Part shown: positions 1 through 13,508 of the stretch, one piece after another | Position numbering within the stretch: position 1 is the stretch's first letter | How the letters are laid out: the number at the start of each line of letters is the position of its first letter | Assembly (NCBI GenBank): GCA_030248295.1 | Contig: JASANH010001537.1 | Span: 496,001-560,000, forward strand | Source: Mesodorylaimus sp. YZB2_4 | Lineage: Eukaryota > Nematoda > Enoplea > Dorylaimida > Dorylaimidae | Reading direction: 5' to 3' | Length of the DNA: 64,000 nt | The notes under the pieces: generated by a model | Database searches by the model: none | Told to the model about the DNA's origin: nothing | The model's input: the letters and a program-made list of their open reading frames with translations, nothing else | Program-made: the position numbers and the translations under genes

Positions 1-2055
1 AGGCGGCTCCATTTTCTGAAGTAAGATAATACGATAAAGACACCCAGGAAATTACACGCCGAAGAAATCATTTCTGTAAAAGCAAGACCACAGCACCACA
101 GCCAGCGTTGCGAGTAGAATATGGATGGGTTGTACAGCACTGACTAAATCTGGTTTTCCGTAAAAGTTATGCCGTGATGCTGAAGACTGGGGAGTTCAGA
201 CACCTACCTCTGTCCTGTTCCGTTTTCCGCTATCCTTGTTGGTTGTAAAATAAGTTACGATAACTTGCAGTATCCTCTGTTTAAAATTGCTTCCAAACAT
301 GGCATCAGCACTTGATCTGATTTCCATGAAAATATGCTCTCCGTCTGGCCCCTGAACCCCTGAACAGAGTAGGTCAGGCTTTCAACAAAGTGATTCCGCT
401 GTGGAATAAATGTAATAGATGTAACATCATGCTAGCGACCCATCACTGATGAAAATACAGTATGCTGCAATGCCATGTGCTCCTGCGCTGATCATAATTG
501 GCCTAGTCATAAAACAAAATCTGGCGGTTAGCCTAGATTGTCAATTTGAAGCCAGCAGGGCATTCACTGACAAAAAGTAGAGGGAATATAGCAAGAAGAA
601 TACACCATTTTAAGGTTTGGCAACATATTGGAGTCAGCTTTCACCCATTTTTGACGAAGACTGCTCAGGACAGGCATTTGTCCCATGCTTAGAAATGACG
701 TGGGGTTTTAGTTCTGTCAGAGATGACTAGGTTGTTTTCTTTACCTTTATGGCTGTTAATGCTCACAGCCGTGAACCGGGCACTGCTTGTGGTTGGCGGA
801 TGTCTGACCTACCTGGTCATAATCACCAGAGTATCAATGACCGAAGTCTGTTTCAGTGCCCTGACTTTGCCGATCGGGTGTTTGGTTATGCAGCTAGCTA
901 GTGACCATGTCCGAATCAAGAACACAGCACATTTTCATTATCTTTTGGGTGTCACATTTATGCATCTGCTGGACACAGCCTGCCAATCTTCTCGTCTATT
1001 CGACAGTCCACTCCCCTTGAACATTCATTTTTACGAATCTTTAGAAACATGAACCCCGGGTCAGCCGAGCGCGACGTCACTGCATATTGATGGCATCCTT
1101 TTTCAGCATGTGTTATGAATCCGGCCACCTTCAACCGCTGATCGTGAGTGCGCATCCACAGTGTCTCCTGCGTGCGGCTTGAGACGTGGCCCACTTTGCA
1201 CGCGAGCACTGCCTCAAGCAACACTTTTCCCGTTTTGGGCGAGAAGAAAATTATTCAAAGGAGTTTGGGGACCGGGGGGAACGCATGTTCGCACACTGCA
1301 CCAGCCAACTGTTCTTGGGGCCAGTCGCAGTCCTGCGCGTACTTCTATGGGCTTTCCGAATGCTGGACGCTGGGAACGCCACATCAGCCTCATCGCCATT
1401 TTCCGTACACAGAAAAGATAAGGACCGTACGGGAAACCATCCGACAAAAATTTCCACATTTTTTACTGTTTTTGTGGTTTGAGCGATAATATCTGCCTTC
1501 TGGGGATTCATGAGACCAGGAAAAGATTTCTTGAAAATACTGTATTCCTGGTTGGCGATCAAAACGTGCCAACTGTCCGCTGCTTGCGATTAGGCCGCGT
1601 CTAAACAGGATCAAAATAATCGATGGGCAATCGAGGTCAGAGCTTCCAGAGCATGTGAGCATGAGCTCTTACGGGCGCATGAAATGATAGAGTACCGTGC
1701 TTCTAATAAAACATCTGACATGACTCTGCTTCAAAGCAAAATACTGTACTAATCTGAGGGAATTTTTTTCACCATAGTTTTGAAGTTTCAGTAAGAACCA
1801 GCTGCCTAAAGTGCGCCTCCTTGCACATTGCTTCCATATAAAGAACAAAGGAAGCTGCAACTAAAATAAAGGACGCTGACGTGAGTCTTATGCTTTTCAA
1901 GGACTGAATACAGTTGGAAATAACTTGATACAAAAGATCAATCAGCACATTCTAGTGTTGCTGAAGAAACTTCCGCAACCCATTCTTGGCGGAGGAGCGT
2001 TCTGACACCGAGCTGAAAGAGTTTTGCATCCGTTTTACACTGCTGCGAGGCTCTG
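1..2055. other. Gene-poor stretch, no recognised gene
   Basis: I see no gene I can support here. The open frames are short (about 60-115 codons), overlap on both strands, and show neither recognisable protein families nor conserved intron boundaries. One frame at 723-1052 (+) is rich in Leu, Val and Thr and could look like a membrane peptide, but nothing else supports it. It is probably intergenic or decayed repeat sequence. Confidence 0.5.
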
Positions 2056-2190
2056 AAGGCGCATTTATACCCGACAAAATTTGCTACACCTACCCACAGG
2101 CTAGGAGTAATAGCATACGCTCAAGTATATGGCCATTACACCGACCCTGGGGGTAGGTGTAGCAAATTTTGTCGAGTATAAATGCGCCTT
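2056..2190. mobile_element. Short MITE-like hairpin element
   Basis: Two 40-base arms, 2056-2095 and 2151-2190, are reverse complements with one mismatch, separated by 55 bases of unrelated sequence. The arms begin AAGGCGCATTTATAC and contain GACAAAATTTGCTACACC. This is the form of a small non-autonomous inverted-repeat element. I could not see a convincing target-site duplication, so the true ends and superfamily are open. Confidence 0.6.
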
Positions 2191-2865
2191 GAAGCATGGG
2201 CGAAAGGTAGATATACTGTGTGTATGTGCACAATGCAATAAACAGAAAATGTAGGTGCTGTAAATAGACTGGCGCCTAGGCAAAGTGTACAGCACAGTTC
2301 AAAACGACAGTTGACGGCACTGGACCTTCCTCGAAGGATTTAGCATAGGTAGCTTCCATTCTAAACCTACAGTGCAGCGAGTAGTTACAGCAAGCAGGTT
2401 CTAGAAGTCAACGTTTTTGGTGAATCTGCTCTCAGAAAAGTTGCCTAGGCCAGCTATGGGCAAACGGAGAGCCGATTGAAGGATAAGTGTGACAAGCAGT
2501 GTTGCGTCCATGCTAGCTCCTCATGGAACTAATGCAAGTTGCCTGACATCTCATTTCCTCGATGAGGGGAAAACAGATGAGCAACTTGCCAGCTTATAGA
2601 AGTGAGGGCAAACGATGTTTCCAGCTTATGCAGGCGGGAAACAGAAATTTGATAGCTGACGCAAGGGAAACAAGGTCAAGAAAAATTGGTGAAATTATAA
2701 GAGGGGAAAAAAATTTGCAGCTCTCGCAAAAGGTTCGATGACAGCCGGCTCATTTATCATTGTGTAAGAGGGTACTTGTTGGTTTGGCTAGGAGTCTGAA
2801 TCTCAAATGTACCATTTTTACAACCACGAGGGTGTGTGCGCTTTACTTTTTTCCTTCTTGCCTGG
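2191..2865. other. Intergenic, nothing recognised
   Basis: There is no supported coding sequence between the small hairpin element and the left arm of the long-inverted-repeat element. The open frames are short and not protein-like. Confidence 0.4.
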
Positions 2866-4566
2866 CCGGCATATTTCAAATTTGTACCCTGCTAGCCAGA
2901 CACGCGTCAAAGGCGGCGGCAGCGACTATTTACGACTGCAACGAAGCCTTGTGCGCGGTCGCAGAGCACGGGATGTGCGTGGAGCTCGCACGCTTAGAAA
3001 ACACGGCGGCAGAAACAATTTGTTCTATACTTATGCAATCGAGATAATACTGGACTAATGAGCCTACGCCTAACGCTAAACCTAGGACGAGAAAGGAATA
3101 AGATATGAAAGAAAAAGCAAGGGAGGTATATAATGCGATATCCTCTACAAAATAAACCCATTTCAACCTACTTACAATTATTCACTGTCTGTGTCTAATT
3201 TACTGTCTGTGTCCAGTTTGTGCACATACTTGGGGATCATTAGCACAGAGTCCGCCTTCTGACTCCCCTGGGAAATGACTTCCCTGTGAATGAGCTAGTA
3301 TAAAAGGCCTACGAGTCACTTTTTCTGTGTCTACAGAAGGAGTTTGCATCGAAGTATGTAATACACCTGAAGAACAAAGCATTTCTACATCCTACAAATG
3401 TGAACGTGAATTGGACACGGACATTAAATAATTGTAAGTAGGTAGAAAAGGGTTTTATTTCTACTGGATATTACAGAATCCGACTCCCTTGCGTCTTTCA
3501 TATTTTATCACTTCATTTCTCATTCCAGGCTTAGGCTTAGGCTCATTAGTCTGATATTTCCTCGATTGCATAGCCATCGAACAAAAAGTTGTTTCTGCCC
3601 GCCATCAGTGTTGCCAACCTGAAACAACACGACCGGCGAAAGCTGAGATAAAAACCGGCGAAAAACCGGCGACAAAACAAGTGACCGGCGACAGAAAACC
3701 GGCGATCATAAAATGCATCAAAACACAGCGCTACTTTGTATACTTTTACTTCACATCAGCAACTCGTGCATTTCGCATTACCGAAAAACAAAAATCGCCT
3801 TCTGCTGCCACTTCCTATAGGACTGTTTCAACAAGCACTGTAATCATGAATTCTTTCCCAAATTTTAAAACTGTCTCCGTCAACGACCAACTCTTCTGAC
3901 CTCTCTTATGATCGTATATATTTTCCTAAAAGCGACCTTGGAGTTTTTTGATGGCAGATTCGTCTTCTTCAGGGTTCAAACTATTGGGGAATGATTTCCC
4001 TGATTTTCCCAGGTTTTTGAGACAATAATCCGATCTTTCCCCTAACATTTTTACCCTGACCTAGACTTGGTAGAAGAATTTTTAACTGGTTACATCTCCT
4101 AATCATGACATTTACAGATGAAGCCGTTGAAGAAGATGAAGCGATACCAGTCCTTTAAACCACTTCATATTGTAAAAACGCCAAACTTTAAGCCTTAAAA
4201 TGCAGCCTCTCAGTTTCTTGTAAATTTGGCTCTGAACCTACCATTTTCCCTGAGTTTTACGGGGAAAATAGGAAATTCCCTTTAAAAGTGTTCCAACCTT
4301 ATATGAGCCGTATTTTTGCAAATTATCCAAGAGAATGGACGAAATGCTCAGGCATGACTTAGCCAGTAGGTATAATAACCTAAAGTGATGGGGCTGCAGG
4401 GCATCTAACGATGTACTGCCCAGAAAGTTCGAAACGAAATAAAAAATAACTAGATAAGCGTTTCCAAATTTTTAAGCAAAAAAAATGGGTGAGAAGAGGA
4501 AAAAGGAGATACACAGCAAGCTTGTGGACTGGGTTTAAATAATATGTCCGTACTTGGCACAGAAAA

Positions 4567-5493
4567 CAGGGTTCCCACCAGTTCCCCGTGCTCAGATTTG
4601 GGGAGGTTTTGGGGAGTTTGGGGAGAATTTTTTTGGAAATTTGGGGAGATTTTTTCAAAATTTTCCTGAAATACATGTTGGGTGAAAGGTGCACTCATCA
4701 TAACTTCCCAAGTGTTTCCACCACACATAAGATTCCACAGAAGCTTTTCAAAAAAGAAAACATCCAGCAATAAAAAACAACGGAAACCAAGCTTTTCTCA
4801 AGGTTTTCAAGTTATTAGATTATTTATGACGCAATGCTTCCATTCGAGCATCAAAAGCCGCACGTTTAGCTTGAGTTTCCTGTTCGAATGCGACCTTTTC
4901 TTGTTCAATCAGCTCCAGTTCGCGTGCTTTCCGCTTTCTCTCCACAGCCGCCGCTGATTCGGTTTCTTGTGCTTGACGCCGATCTTCTAAAGCTTGCTTG
5001 TACCGAGTGCTGGCCAATTTCACATGGCGAAACATATCCTTGTCGATTGCCACTTTGAGGGTGCCACCAGCCGATTTAACCGAATCCAAAACAAGTCGTT
5101 GAGCTACCAGGGACTGATCATGGAGATTTTCGACCAATAGCGATTCGTTGACAGAAAATCCACTTTCAACAATCGCAGAGACGCAATCGCAAAGAAACGG
5201 GCGCCAAAGAAACAAGCAAGACCAACCGTAAACAGTGAATGCCTACTGTACACGCTCACACCACCTGCTGATCAAGTCACAAACTACGTATAACAAAAAG
5301 CGCGGCATTTTAAACACAGCAAAATGACAAAGTGACAGCAAAAATGACTGAACTGACCAAAAAACTGACCAAAATTGGGGAGATGCTGACAATTCACGGA
5401 AATTTAGGGAGATTTAGGGAGATTCAGGGAGGGGTCGTGAAATTGGGGAGTTTTCGGGGAGTTTAGGGAGTTTGGGGAGTGGTGGGAACCCTG
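4567..5493. mobile_element. Second hAT-like element nested inside the first
   Basis: The segment starts CAGGGTTCCCACC and ends GGTGGGAACCCTG, a perfect 13-base inverted repeat. The flanks share AGAAAA directly outside each end (4561-4566 and 5494-5499), so a full 8-base duplication is not preserved. GGGGAG / GGGAGATT motifs cluster inside both ends, at 4597-4650 and 5377-5480. A protein fragment on the minus strand (4820-5215) lies within it. TIR form and size suggest a partly deleted hAT element; the degraded duplication lowers confidence. Confidence 0.75.
4820..5215 (-). pseudogene. Transposase-related C-terminal fragment
   Basis: This 131-codon open frame inside the nested element contains GFSVNESLLVENLHDQSLVA, which I associate with the C-terminal region of hAT-like transposases and their relatives. 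A charged, Glu/Gln/Arg-rich helical tail follows (about residues 65-131, repeated RKA, EQEK and QAK motifs), probably coiled coil. It lacks the RNase-H-like catalytic core and any N-terminal zinc finger, so it is a remnant rather than a working transposase. The family assignment rests on motif memory; a homology search against hAT dimerisation-region proteins would settle it. Confidence 0.5.
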
Positions 5494-5983
5494 AGAAAAA
5501 GAGAATGCGTCAACATCAAAGCTGGCCAAAGCCAAAGTTTACACACTGTAGTGCTGGAGAGGGAAGCTTCCAGAACCGGCGACAAAACCGGCGATATTGA
5601 GGCTGACCGGCGAACGGAACCGGCGAAGGTACCCGACCGGCGAAAAACCGGCGACAGGGTCAAAAACCGGCGACAAATCGCCGGTTTCCGGCGAAGTTGG
5701 CAACACTGCCCGCCATGTTGCAAGCGAGCTCCTCCCACGCACGGCCAGTGCTCTGCGACCACGCACACCCTTTCGTTGCAGTCACAAACAGACGCTGTCG
5801 CCGCCTTTGACGCGTGTCTGCCTAGCAGGGTACACATTTGAAATATGCGCCTGGCCGCTTTTTGCTCGTTTTGTTTTGTTTTGTTTTGCAAGTTCCTCCT
5901 TGTGATTTCTATTTTAAAAAAATAGAACGTCAGAGTATTGTTTTAAATTTGAGTTTTATTTTCTTTTTTACGCCGTTTTACAA

Positions 5984-8053
5984 ATGGACGGTCAACAACC
6001 ATCGAGGCGGGAGGATAATGAGCGAAACGCAAAATGGAGAGAGAACGATGCGATGAGAAATCGTCCAGGTACAACAAATCCTGGACGTCATCGAGGTGGT
6101 GGTGGAAAACAGTGGAGAGGCGGTGCCAATTCTAGACCAAGGGTTCGAACCGAATCGTGGCCGGCGGTAAGAAATGATGGTCTGACCAACGTGCAAGGCA
6201 GTGCGCCTCGCGACATTCTGCATCAAAGCCCGGCTGGCCGCGGTGCTGTCAATCATTCGAATTGGCATGGACGAGGAATGAGGCATCAATCGAATGATCG
6301 AAACTCAACGGGTCACAATAATGCATTCGTCTCGTACTCGTATTCAGGCCCACCGCCTCCCATCGTCGAGCCATGGTTTTATTTCGGAACTGAAAATAAT
6401 TGGCCCTCTCATTTTCTAAGTCAAATGCCGCCTCAAATCTACGCTTTAAATCCGATTTGCACAAGTATCGATCGTCCGATGCATCAAACGCAAAGGCCAT
6501 CTTCGATTATGCGAGTCAATGACAACGTCCGATTTTTGGAGAAGCCATTCAGCGCATTGGCGTTGCAAAAATTGAAAAGTGAAACACAATCGATATCTAA
6601 AAAGGCGGAAATCGAATCAAATACGGTACCAAACTTATTGGCCAAACGAGAACTGGGTTTGATCGATCGGAACAAAATGAAAAGGCAAATAGCCGAAATT
6701 CGATTACGTCATGGCGGGAAAAACTCGAATGGTTCGGCAACGACGGTCAAAAAGATTTTGGAAGAATATCCAGGCGAAGCGTTACAACGTTGTCAATTCA
6801 TGGAAGCAACACCGGACGGGAAGAATATTTTTGGCTCTTGGGCTCTGCGTGATCGCGAATGGAGTCGAATCATGTGCGCTCAAGTGGAAACGGATGGACG
6901 GAAGGCGAGCGAAGGGCGATACGGAGTGAAATTGACGCCCAGCGATAATTACATCTACGTCATGGATAAGAATATGGTGGACCTGTGCAGAGCCAGGGTG
7001 GACAACATGGTCACTTGCGTACTCTACGTCACCGCGCCATCCCAAGTGCCCGGAAGCCGAATATTTCTGCAACCTGTGCCCGAACTGAGCGAAACTAACG
7101 ACGAATCGCTCATGACGTAAGTGGTCTTCTCGGGATAACTGACAAAGTTTTGCGGGATTATGATCATGGGTCCACTGAGCTATGACGGAAGATAATGCAG
7201 TCTTTTGTTCGTGTTTTCAGAACACCAATCTATAACGCTCATTGGGCCTTGAACGAAGGAGTCCTATCGTGCGCCTGGGATTTTACGAAAATGCGTTTAA
7301 GCGTAGGACTCGAACGCTACGGAATGATTGTAGACGTGGTCTCGGAAACTGATTTTAAATTATTCAGCTGCCATAAAAACGTTTTGGCTCAACGTTTTTC
7401 CAAAGTAAATAGAATTTTAAGCAAATTATTTTCACATGATTTTTCTTATTGTTACTTTAGGATGGTAGTTTGTTGTACATGGGTGTACGGGACTCATCGA
7501 TTTTATGCTGCGATCTTCGAAGACAATTCCATCACGCCGTCTACGCTTTACCGCAATCGTCGGCCTGTTGGTTGTATTTGATGTCGGATGAAAATTATTT
7601 GATAGCCGCGGACTTTTCGGGGCAGGTATGTGAATGAGCTGCTGATGCAGGGTGGGTCAAACTTGATGTAAAAAATGTTGCAGATCAAGCTGTGGGATTT
7701 GAGGACGCATAAAATCTTGCGTTCTTTCGATGGTCAGACCAATTCTCAATCGAAGTTTCCTGTTGTGGTCGATGAGAAGGACTCTTTGGTGTTTGCGGGT
7801 GAGCAAGGATTGAGGGGGCAGTGAGCTGGGATAACAGTGATTTGCTTGCGCAGTGGGTGACAATGGCACAACGAGCGGTTGGTCGTTGAAGACGGGCCAA
7901 TTATTGCGGCAGATTGCCTGTCCATATGACATGACCGATGGTCAACACCTGCCCCGAGTGTGTTACAGTGGATGCTGGGGTGGCGTGGCTGGCAATGCGG
8001 CCGTGGTATTGGGTGTCGGTGAAGAAGCTCACTTTTACGAATTGCAGTTGTGA
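5984..8053 (+). CDS. DCAF4: DCAF4-like WD-repeat protein (DDB1-CUL4 substrate receptor)
   Basis: Five exons, 5984-7116, 7221-7404, 7461-7625, 7684-7798 and 7854-8053, join in phase to 598 codons. DCAF4 proteins are WD40 adaptors that bring substrates to the CUL4-DDB1 ubiquitin ligase. The N-terminus (residues 1-90) is Arg/Gly/Asn rich and low complexity. Next come a short PWFYFG motif, matching the PGFYF motif of animal DCAF4, and a conserved helical stretch around KRELGLIDRNKMKRQIAEIR. The rest is degenerate WD repeats: SCAWDFTKMRLSVG, VLAQRFSKDGSLLYMGVRDS, and a clear blade ending AADFSGQIKLWDLRTHKILR. The ATG at 5984 is the first in frame. The family assignment rests on order and spacing of these motifs; no biochemical role can be read directly. 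Confidence 0.85.
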
Positions 8054-8699
8054 GGAGGATGCCACTGGTTTAAAATATTGGGTCGTAGAATATGTGCAGG
8101 CTAAAGCGCCAAACGATTGCGAAGAAACATGACTGATGAGTGGGATGTACTGTACAGTGGGCGGGGATGGCGGAAGGTGCTTTATTTTTGTACATTCTGT
8201 ACATATACGTTGTGTTTACATGTAAGCGAGCTGGCGAGCCGGGTTGGATGTAGCAGGTGCTTTTGATGGTAAATGCAGGGGCGGCCGTTGTTGCGCTGGA
8301 GTCTTGGGATGAGCTTGTTTAGAGCGACGGCGGCGTGACGTGATCAACAAAACAGGCAGGGTACTACAAATGCGGTCAAATAATGGGATTACACACGGCA
8401 AGTTCCCGTGGGTGCTGGGGAAGGCATCGAGGGTCAGATGCTGACTAGTTTACTTGGCATTTGCGCCTACGCTCGAGGCTAAACAGCGATGCCAGCCTGT
8501 CGTGTGATTGTTTTGAGCTCGCGCGATGTGGTATAATGGCACTTGGCCAAACGCCCCGCTGAAGGGTCCAAAGGTGTCTGTGTGAGGCCGCGCTGTGTTA
8601 ATGGAGCGTGCGACTAAACAGGACGGAGAACTGGGATTTTAAGGATCGGCCTGAAACGTGCTGGTGGCAGAGGCTAGGTGTGTTTCAGTTTTGTGCGAG
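8054..8699. other. Intergenic region between DCAF4 and NLK
   Basis: This holds the 3' flank of the WD-repeat gene and the upstream region of the kinase. I see no further coding sequence. A non-coding first exon of the kinase gene could lie here, because its open frame is closed by a stop at 8652 only 48 bases before the chosen ATG. Confidence 0.4.
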
Positions 8700-11330
<2,631 letters not shown>

Positions 11331-11699
11331 ATCGGTCAATCCCCACGTGCAATTCCTGATCACATTCAACGTCGATAAGGAAGCTGCGTCCATCCCGCTT
11401 TGATGTAAGGACGATGTACAGTTCAGCTTGGTTAATGCACTAACTTTATTCCATGTGCCTTATCGCTGTTTCATATGCGTTCTAGGCTTATAAAAATCAG
11501 CTGTGCAAACTTTCTTGATCTATCATTCATTCCCATGAGGTGTATAAAAGGGTCTAGCATCTATCGTATCATAAATCAAATTATTTGCTGGCTCTAATGC
11601 GGGAGGAATCGAGTGCTAGACTCACGAGAAAGCTCATAACTACCAAAAATAAATTCCTTAGCCTATTTTGCAACAAACCGTATTCTCAGTCTTCAGAAT
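11331..11699. other. Convergent 3' ends of NLK and MDH
   Basis: No coding sequence is seen. The only AATAAA I find for the plus-strand kinase is at 11648-11653. For the minus-strand dehydrogenase there is one at 11445-11450 (TTTATT on the plus strand). If both are used, the two 3' untranslated regions would overlap by about 200 bases as antisense RNA. Confidence 0.45.
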
Positions 11700-13508
11700 C
11701 TACTTCTTCTGAACGAATTTGACTCCCGTTTCGATATTCTTCTTCAATTCTGGGATAGCCTTTTCCAATAGTTTACTTTCGAAAGCTGACAGCGTTCCAT
11801 AGCCTAAGATCTTCTCCACTCCGTTTTTCTGTAAAAAAAAGAGATCAGAAAGGGAAAATGCGGAAAAAACAATTGCCTTACGCCAAGCAGTACGGGAGTC
11901 GAGAAATAATCGACGCCTGGTACAACGTTCGATTTGACGTAGGTGCATTGCACAACATTCGGTTCGCCATTCAACGCTTTCAAAAGCTAAAATACGTGAC
12001 CGATAGAGAGACAAAAAACTGAAAGATCTGATTAGACTTACGCTAACAGTGAAGTAGTAACCGGCGTAGGCCATAGATAAGGTGGCCGATCCAGCGCCAG
12101 CCTTGGCCTTGACCACTTCCGTACCAGCTTCTTGAATACGTTCAGTGAGTTTCTTCAATTCATCTTCGGGAAAACTAACGGCCGGTTTACATTGCGAAAT
12201 GACGGGTATGATAGTCACGCCAGAATGTCCACCAATGACTGGGCAATTGACACTGGCCACGTCCAATTTCTAAATAAAACACATGTTCATTAGAAGAAAA
12301 GAAGGAAAATTCGGATTATAAAATTCTTAGTTGGTCTCTGAAGTGTAAAATGCCAAAAATTCGAGATATACCTTGGCCTCAGCTATGAAAGTATTAGCGC
12401 GAACGATATCCAACGTGGTCACGCCGAAAATTCTAGCCGGGTCGTAAACGTTACGTTTCTTGAACACCTCCGAAGCGATCGGTACGGTCGAGTTTACCTG
12501 TAAGAAACGACAGGACGTAAAAGAACGCTGAGCAACCTGAAGACAAAATAGGCACCGGATTAGCGATAATAGCGACGAAAGCTTTCGGTGCAAACTGAGC
12601 CGCAGCGTCGGCCAGATCGCGGACGATCGAGGCATTGGTATTAAACAGGTCGTCCCTGGTCATTCCTAAAATAAACAGCAGTCGTCAGAATGTCAGATTT
12701 CCATTAACCCCCCCCCCCCCCCCCCCCAGTCGTGCAACAGACAAAACCAGGGTGTGAAAGACTACAGAACATTGATTTCTGAAATGCGGTAAACTCAAGA
12801 CCCGACAACCACGATATTGAGGTTGATATGTTGGCGTTTTCACTTATTGGCATCATGCTACGAAAGAGTCATACGACAACGAACTCACAATCAGGGCTTC
12901 CTGACCTGTGAAATGGTCAAGTCATGCCCACATGATAAACATATTTTGATGCGCCCCCACCATTTTCGAACGAGCTACTACGCACGAATCGAAACAAACG
13001 ACCGCCTACGTGCTGGCCTGACGAACACAGATTCTAACAAACATCGTTAGGCATACAGCGCCTACCTGGTTTTCGAGGCACACCAGCAGGGATCACGATC
13101 ACGTCGGCTCCTTCCAAAGCGTTCTTCAATTCGTTCGGGCCATTGTGCGATGTCACCTGAGCTCTGGTGCACACATGAGATAAATCGGCAGTAATGCCGG
13201 GCGTGTTGACAATATCGTAAAGAGCTAATCGGGAAATCAACGGATCTAATTTTAGCAACAAGGACATCGGTTGACCAATGCCGCCGGAAGCACCCAAAAC
13301 GGCCACTTTGGCACCACGCTAAAAAACAGTGTTTGACAAATAAGTGGGAAGGCATAGAATAGTCAAACGAATGATTTGCACGTTATGTAGGTTTAGGCTA
13401 TACAGTCGCTGCCATTCAGCAAACAACCATTCTTCTACTTACTGATTGTTGGGCGTAGGTGCGAGCAGCTTGCACAAAAATTGAGTAAGTTCGTTGCAAA
13501 ACGGGCAT
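11700..13508 (-). CDS. MDH2: Mitochondrial malate dehydrogenase
   Basis: Seven minus-strand exons give exactly 338 codons, the length of vertebrate MDH2: 13443-13508, 13066-13318, 12556-12665, 12372-12497, 12042-12269, 11882-11986, 11700-11828. The enzyme interconverts malate and oxaloacetate with NAD in the mitochondrial matrix (citric acid cycle, malate-aspartate shuttle). The first exon encodes a basic, acid-free presequence, [20 protein letters not shown]. Then come the NAD-binding GASGGIGQ, the substrate loop [23 protein letters not shown], and the catalytic-histidine motif VIGGHSG. C-terminal residues follow the MDH2 pattern to FVQKK. Intron 2 (12666-13065) carries a run of about 20 C at 12708-12727, where base calls are likely uncertain. 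The gene is divergent from GRK2. Confidence 0.96.
12708..12727 (+). repeat. Poly-C run in MDH2 intron 2
   Basis: About 20 consecutive C in the minus-strand gene's intron (G on the transcript). It has no effect on the reading frame; length may be unreliable because homopolymers of this size are hard to sequence. Confidence 0.8.

Larger units (their letters stand above)
3606..5708. mobile_element. hAT-type DNA transposon with 8-bp target duplication
   Basis: The element begins CAGTGTTGCCAAC and ends GTTGGCAACACTG, a perfect 13-base inverted repeat of the form usual for hAT transposons. It is flanked by an exact 8-base duplication, CCCGCCAT, at 3598-3605 and 5709-5716. Just inside each end is a cluster of the motif CCGGCGA in the same orientation (about five copies at 3630-3705, about ten at 5574-5695), resembling subterminal transposase-binding repeats. 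It sits in the right arm of the older long-inverted-repeat element and carries a younger insertion (4567-5493). No intact transposase gene is visible. The exact TIR and duplication make the call strong. Confidence 0.9.
2866..5853. mobile_element. Long-inverted-repeat (foldback-type) element, interrupted by a hAT insertion
   Basis: The left arm (about 2866-3182) matches, in reverse complement and with scattered substitutions, a right arm starting near 3425. That right arm is broken at 3605 and resumes at 5709, ending near 5853. Shared landmarks include GACACGCGTC next to GGCGGC, GGCTCATTAGTC, and TTACAATTATT at the inner end. The unique centre is about 240 bases. Taking out 3606-5708 plus one 8-base duplication rebuilds a roughly 0.9-kb element with arms of about 320 bases. 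No transposase is visible, so it is probably non-autonomous. The outer ends are not exact and I found no clear duplication for this element. Confidence 0.72.

Noticed and set aside
723-1052. Hydrophobic 109-codon open frame as a possible membrane protein
   Set aside because: No homologous motif, no splice context, and opposing frames on the other strand; likely chance.
3630-3705. CCGGCGA repeats resembling a spaced repeat array
   Set aside because: The window is eukaryotic, spacing is irregular, and the repeats lie just inside hAT ends with an exact target duplication; subterminal transposon repeats explain them.
5463-5905. Open frames on both strands around 5463-5905
   Set aside because: They run through the CCGGCGA repeat cluster and the transposon arm; their Arg/Thr-rich translations come from the repeats.
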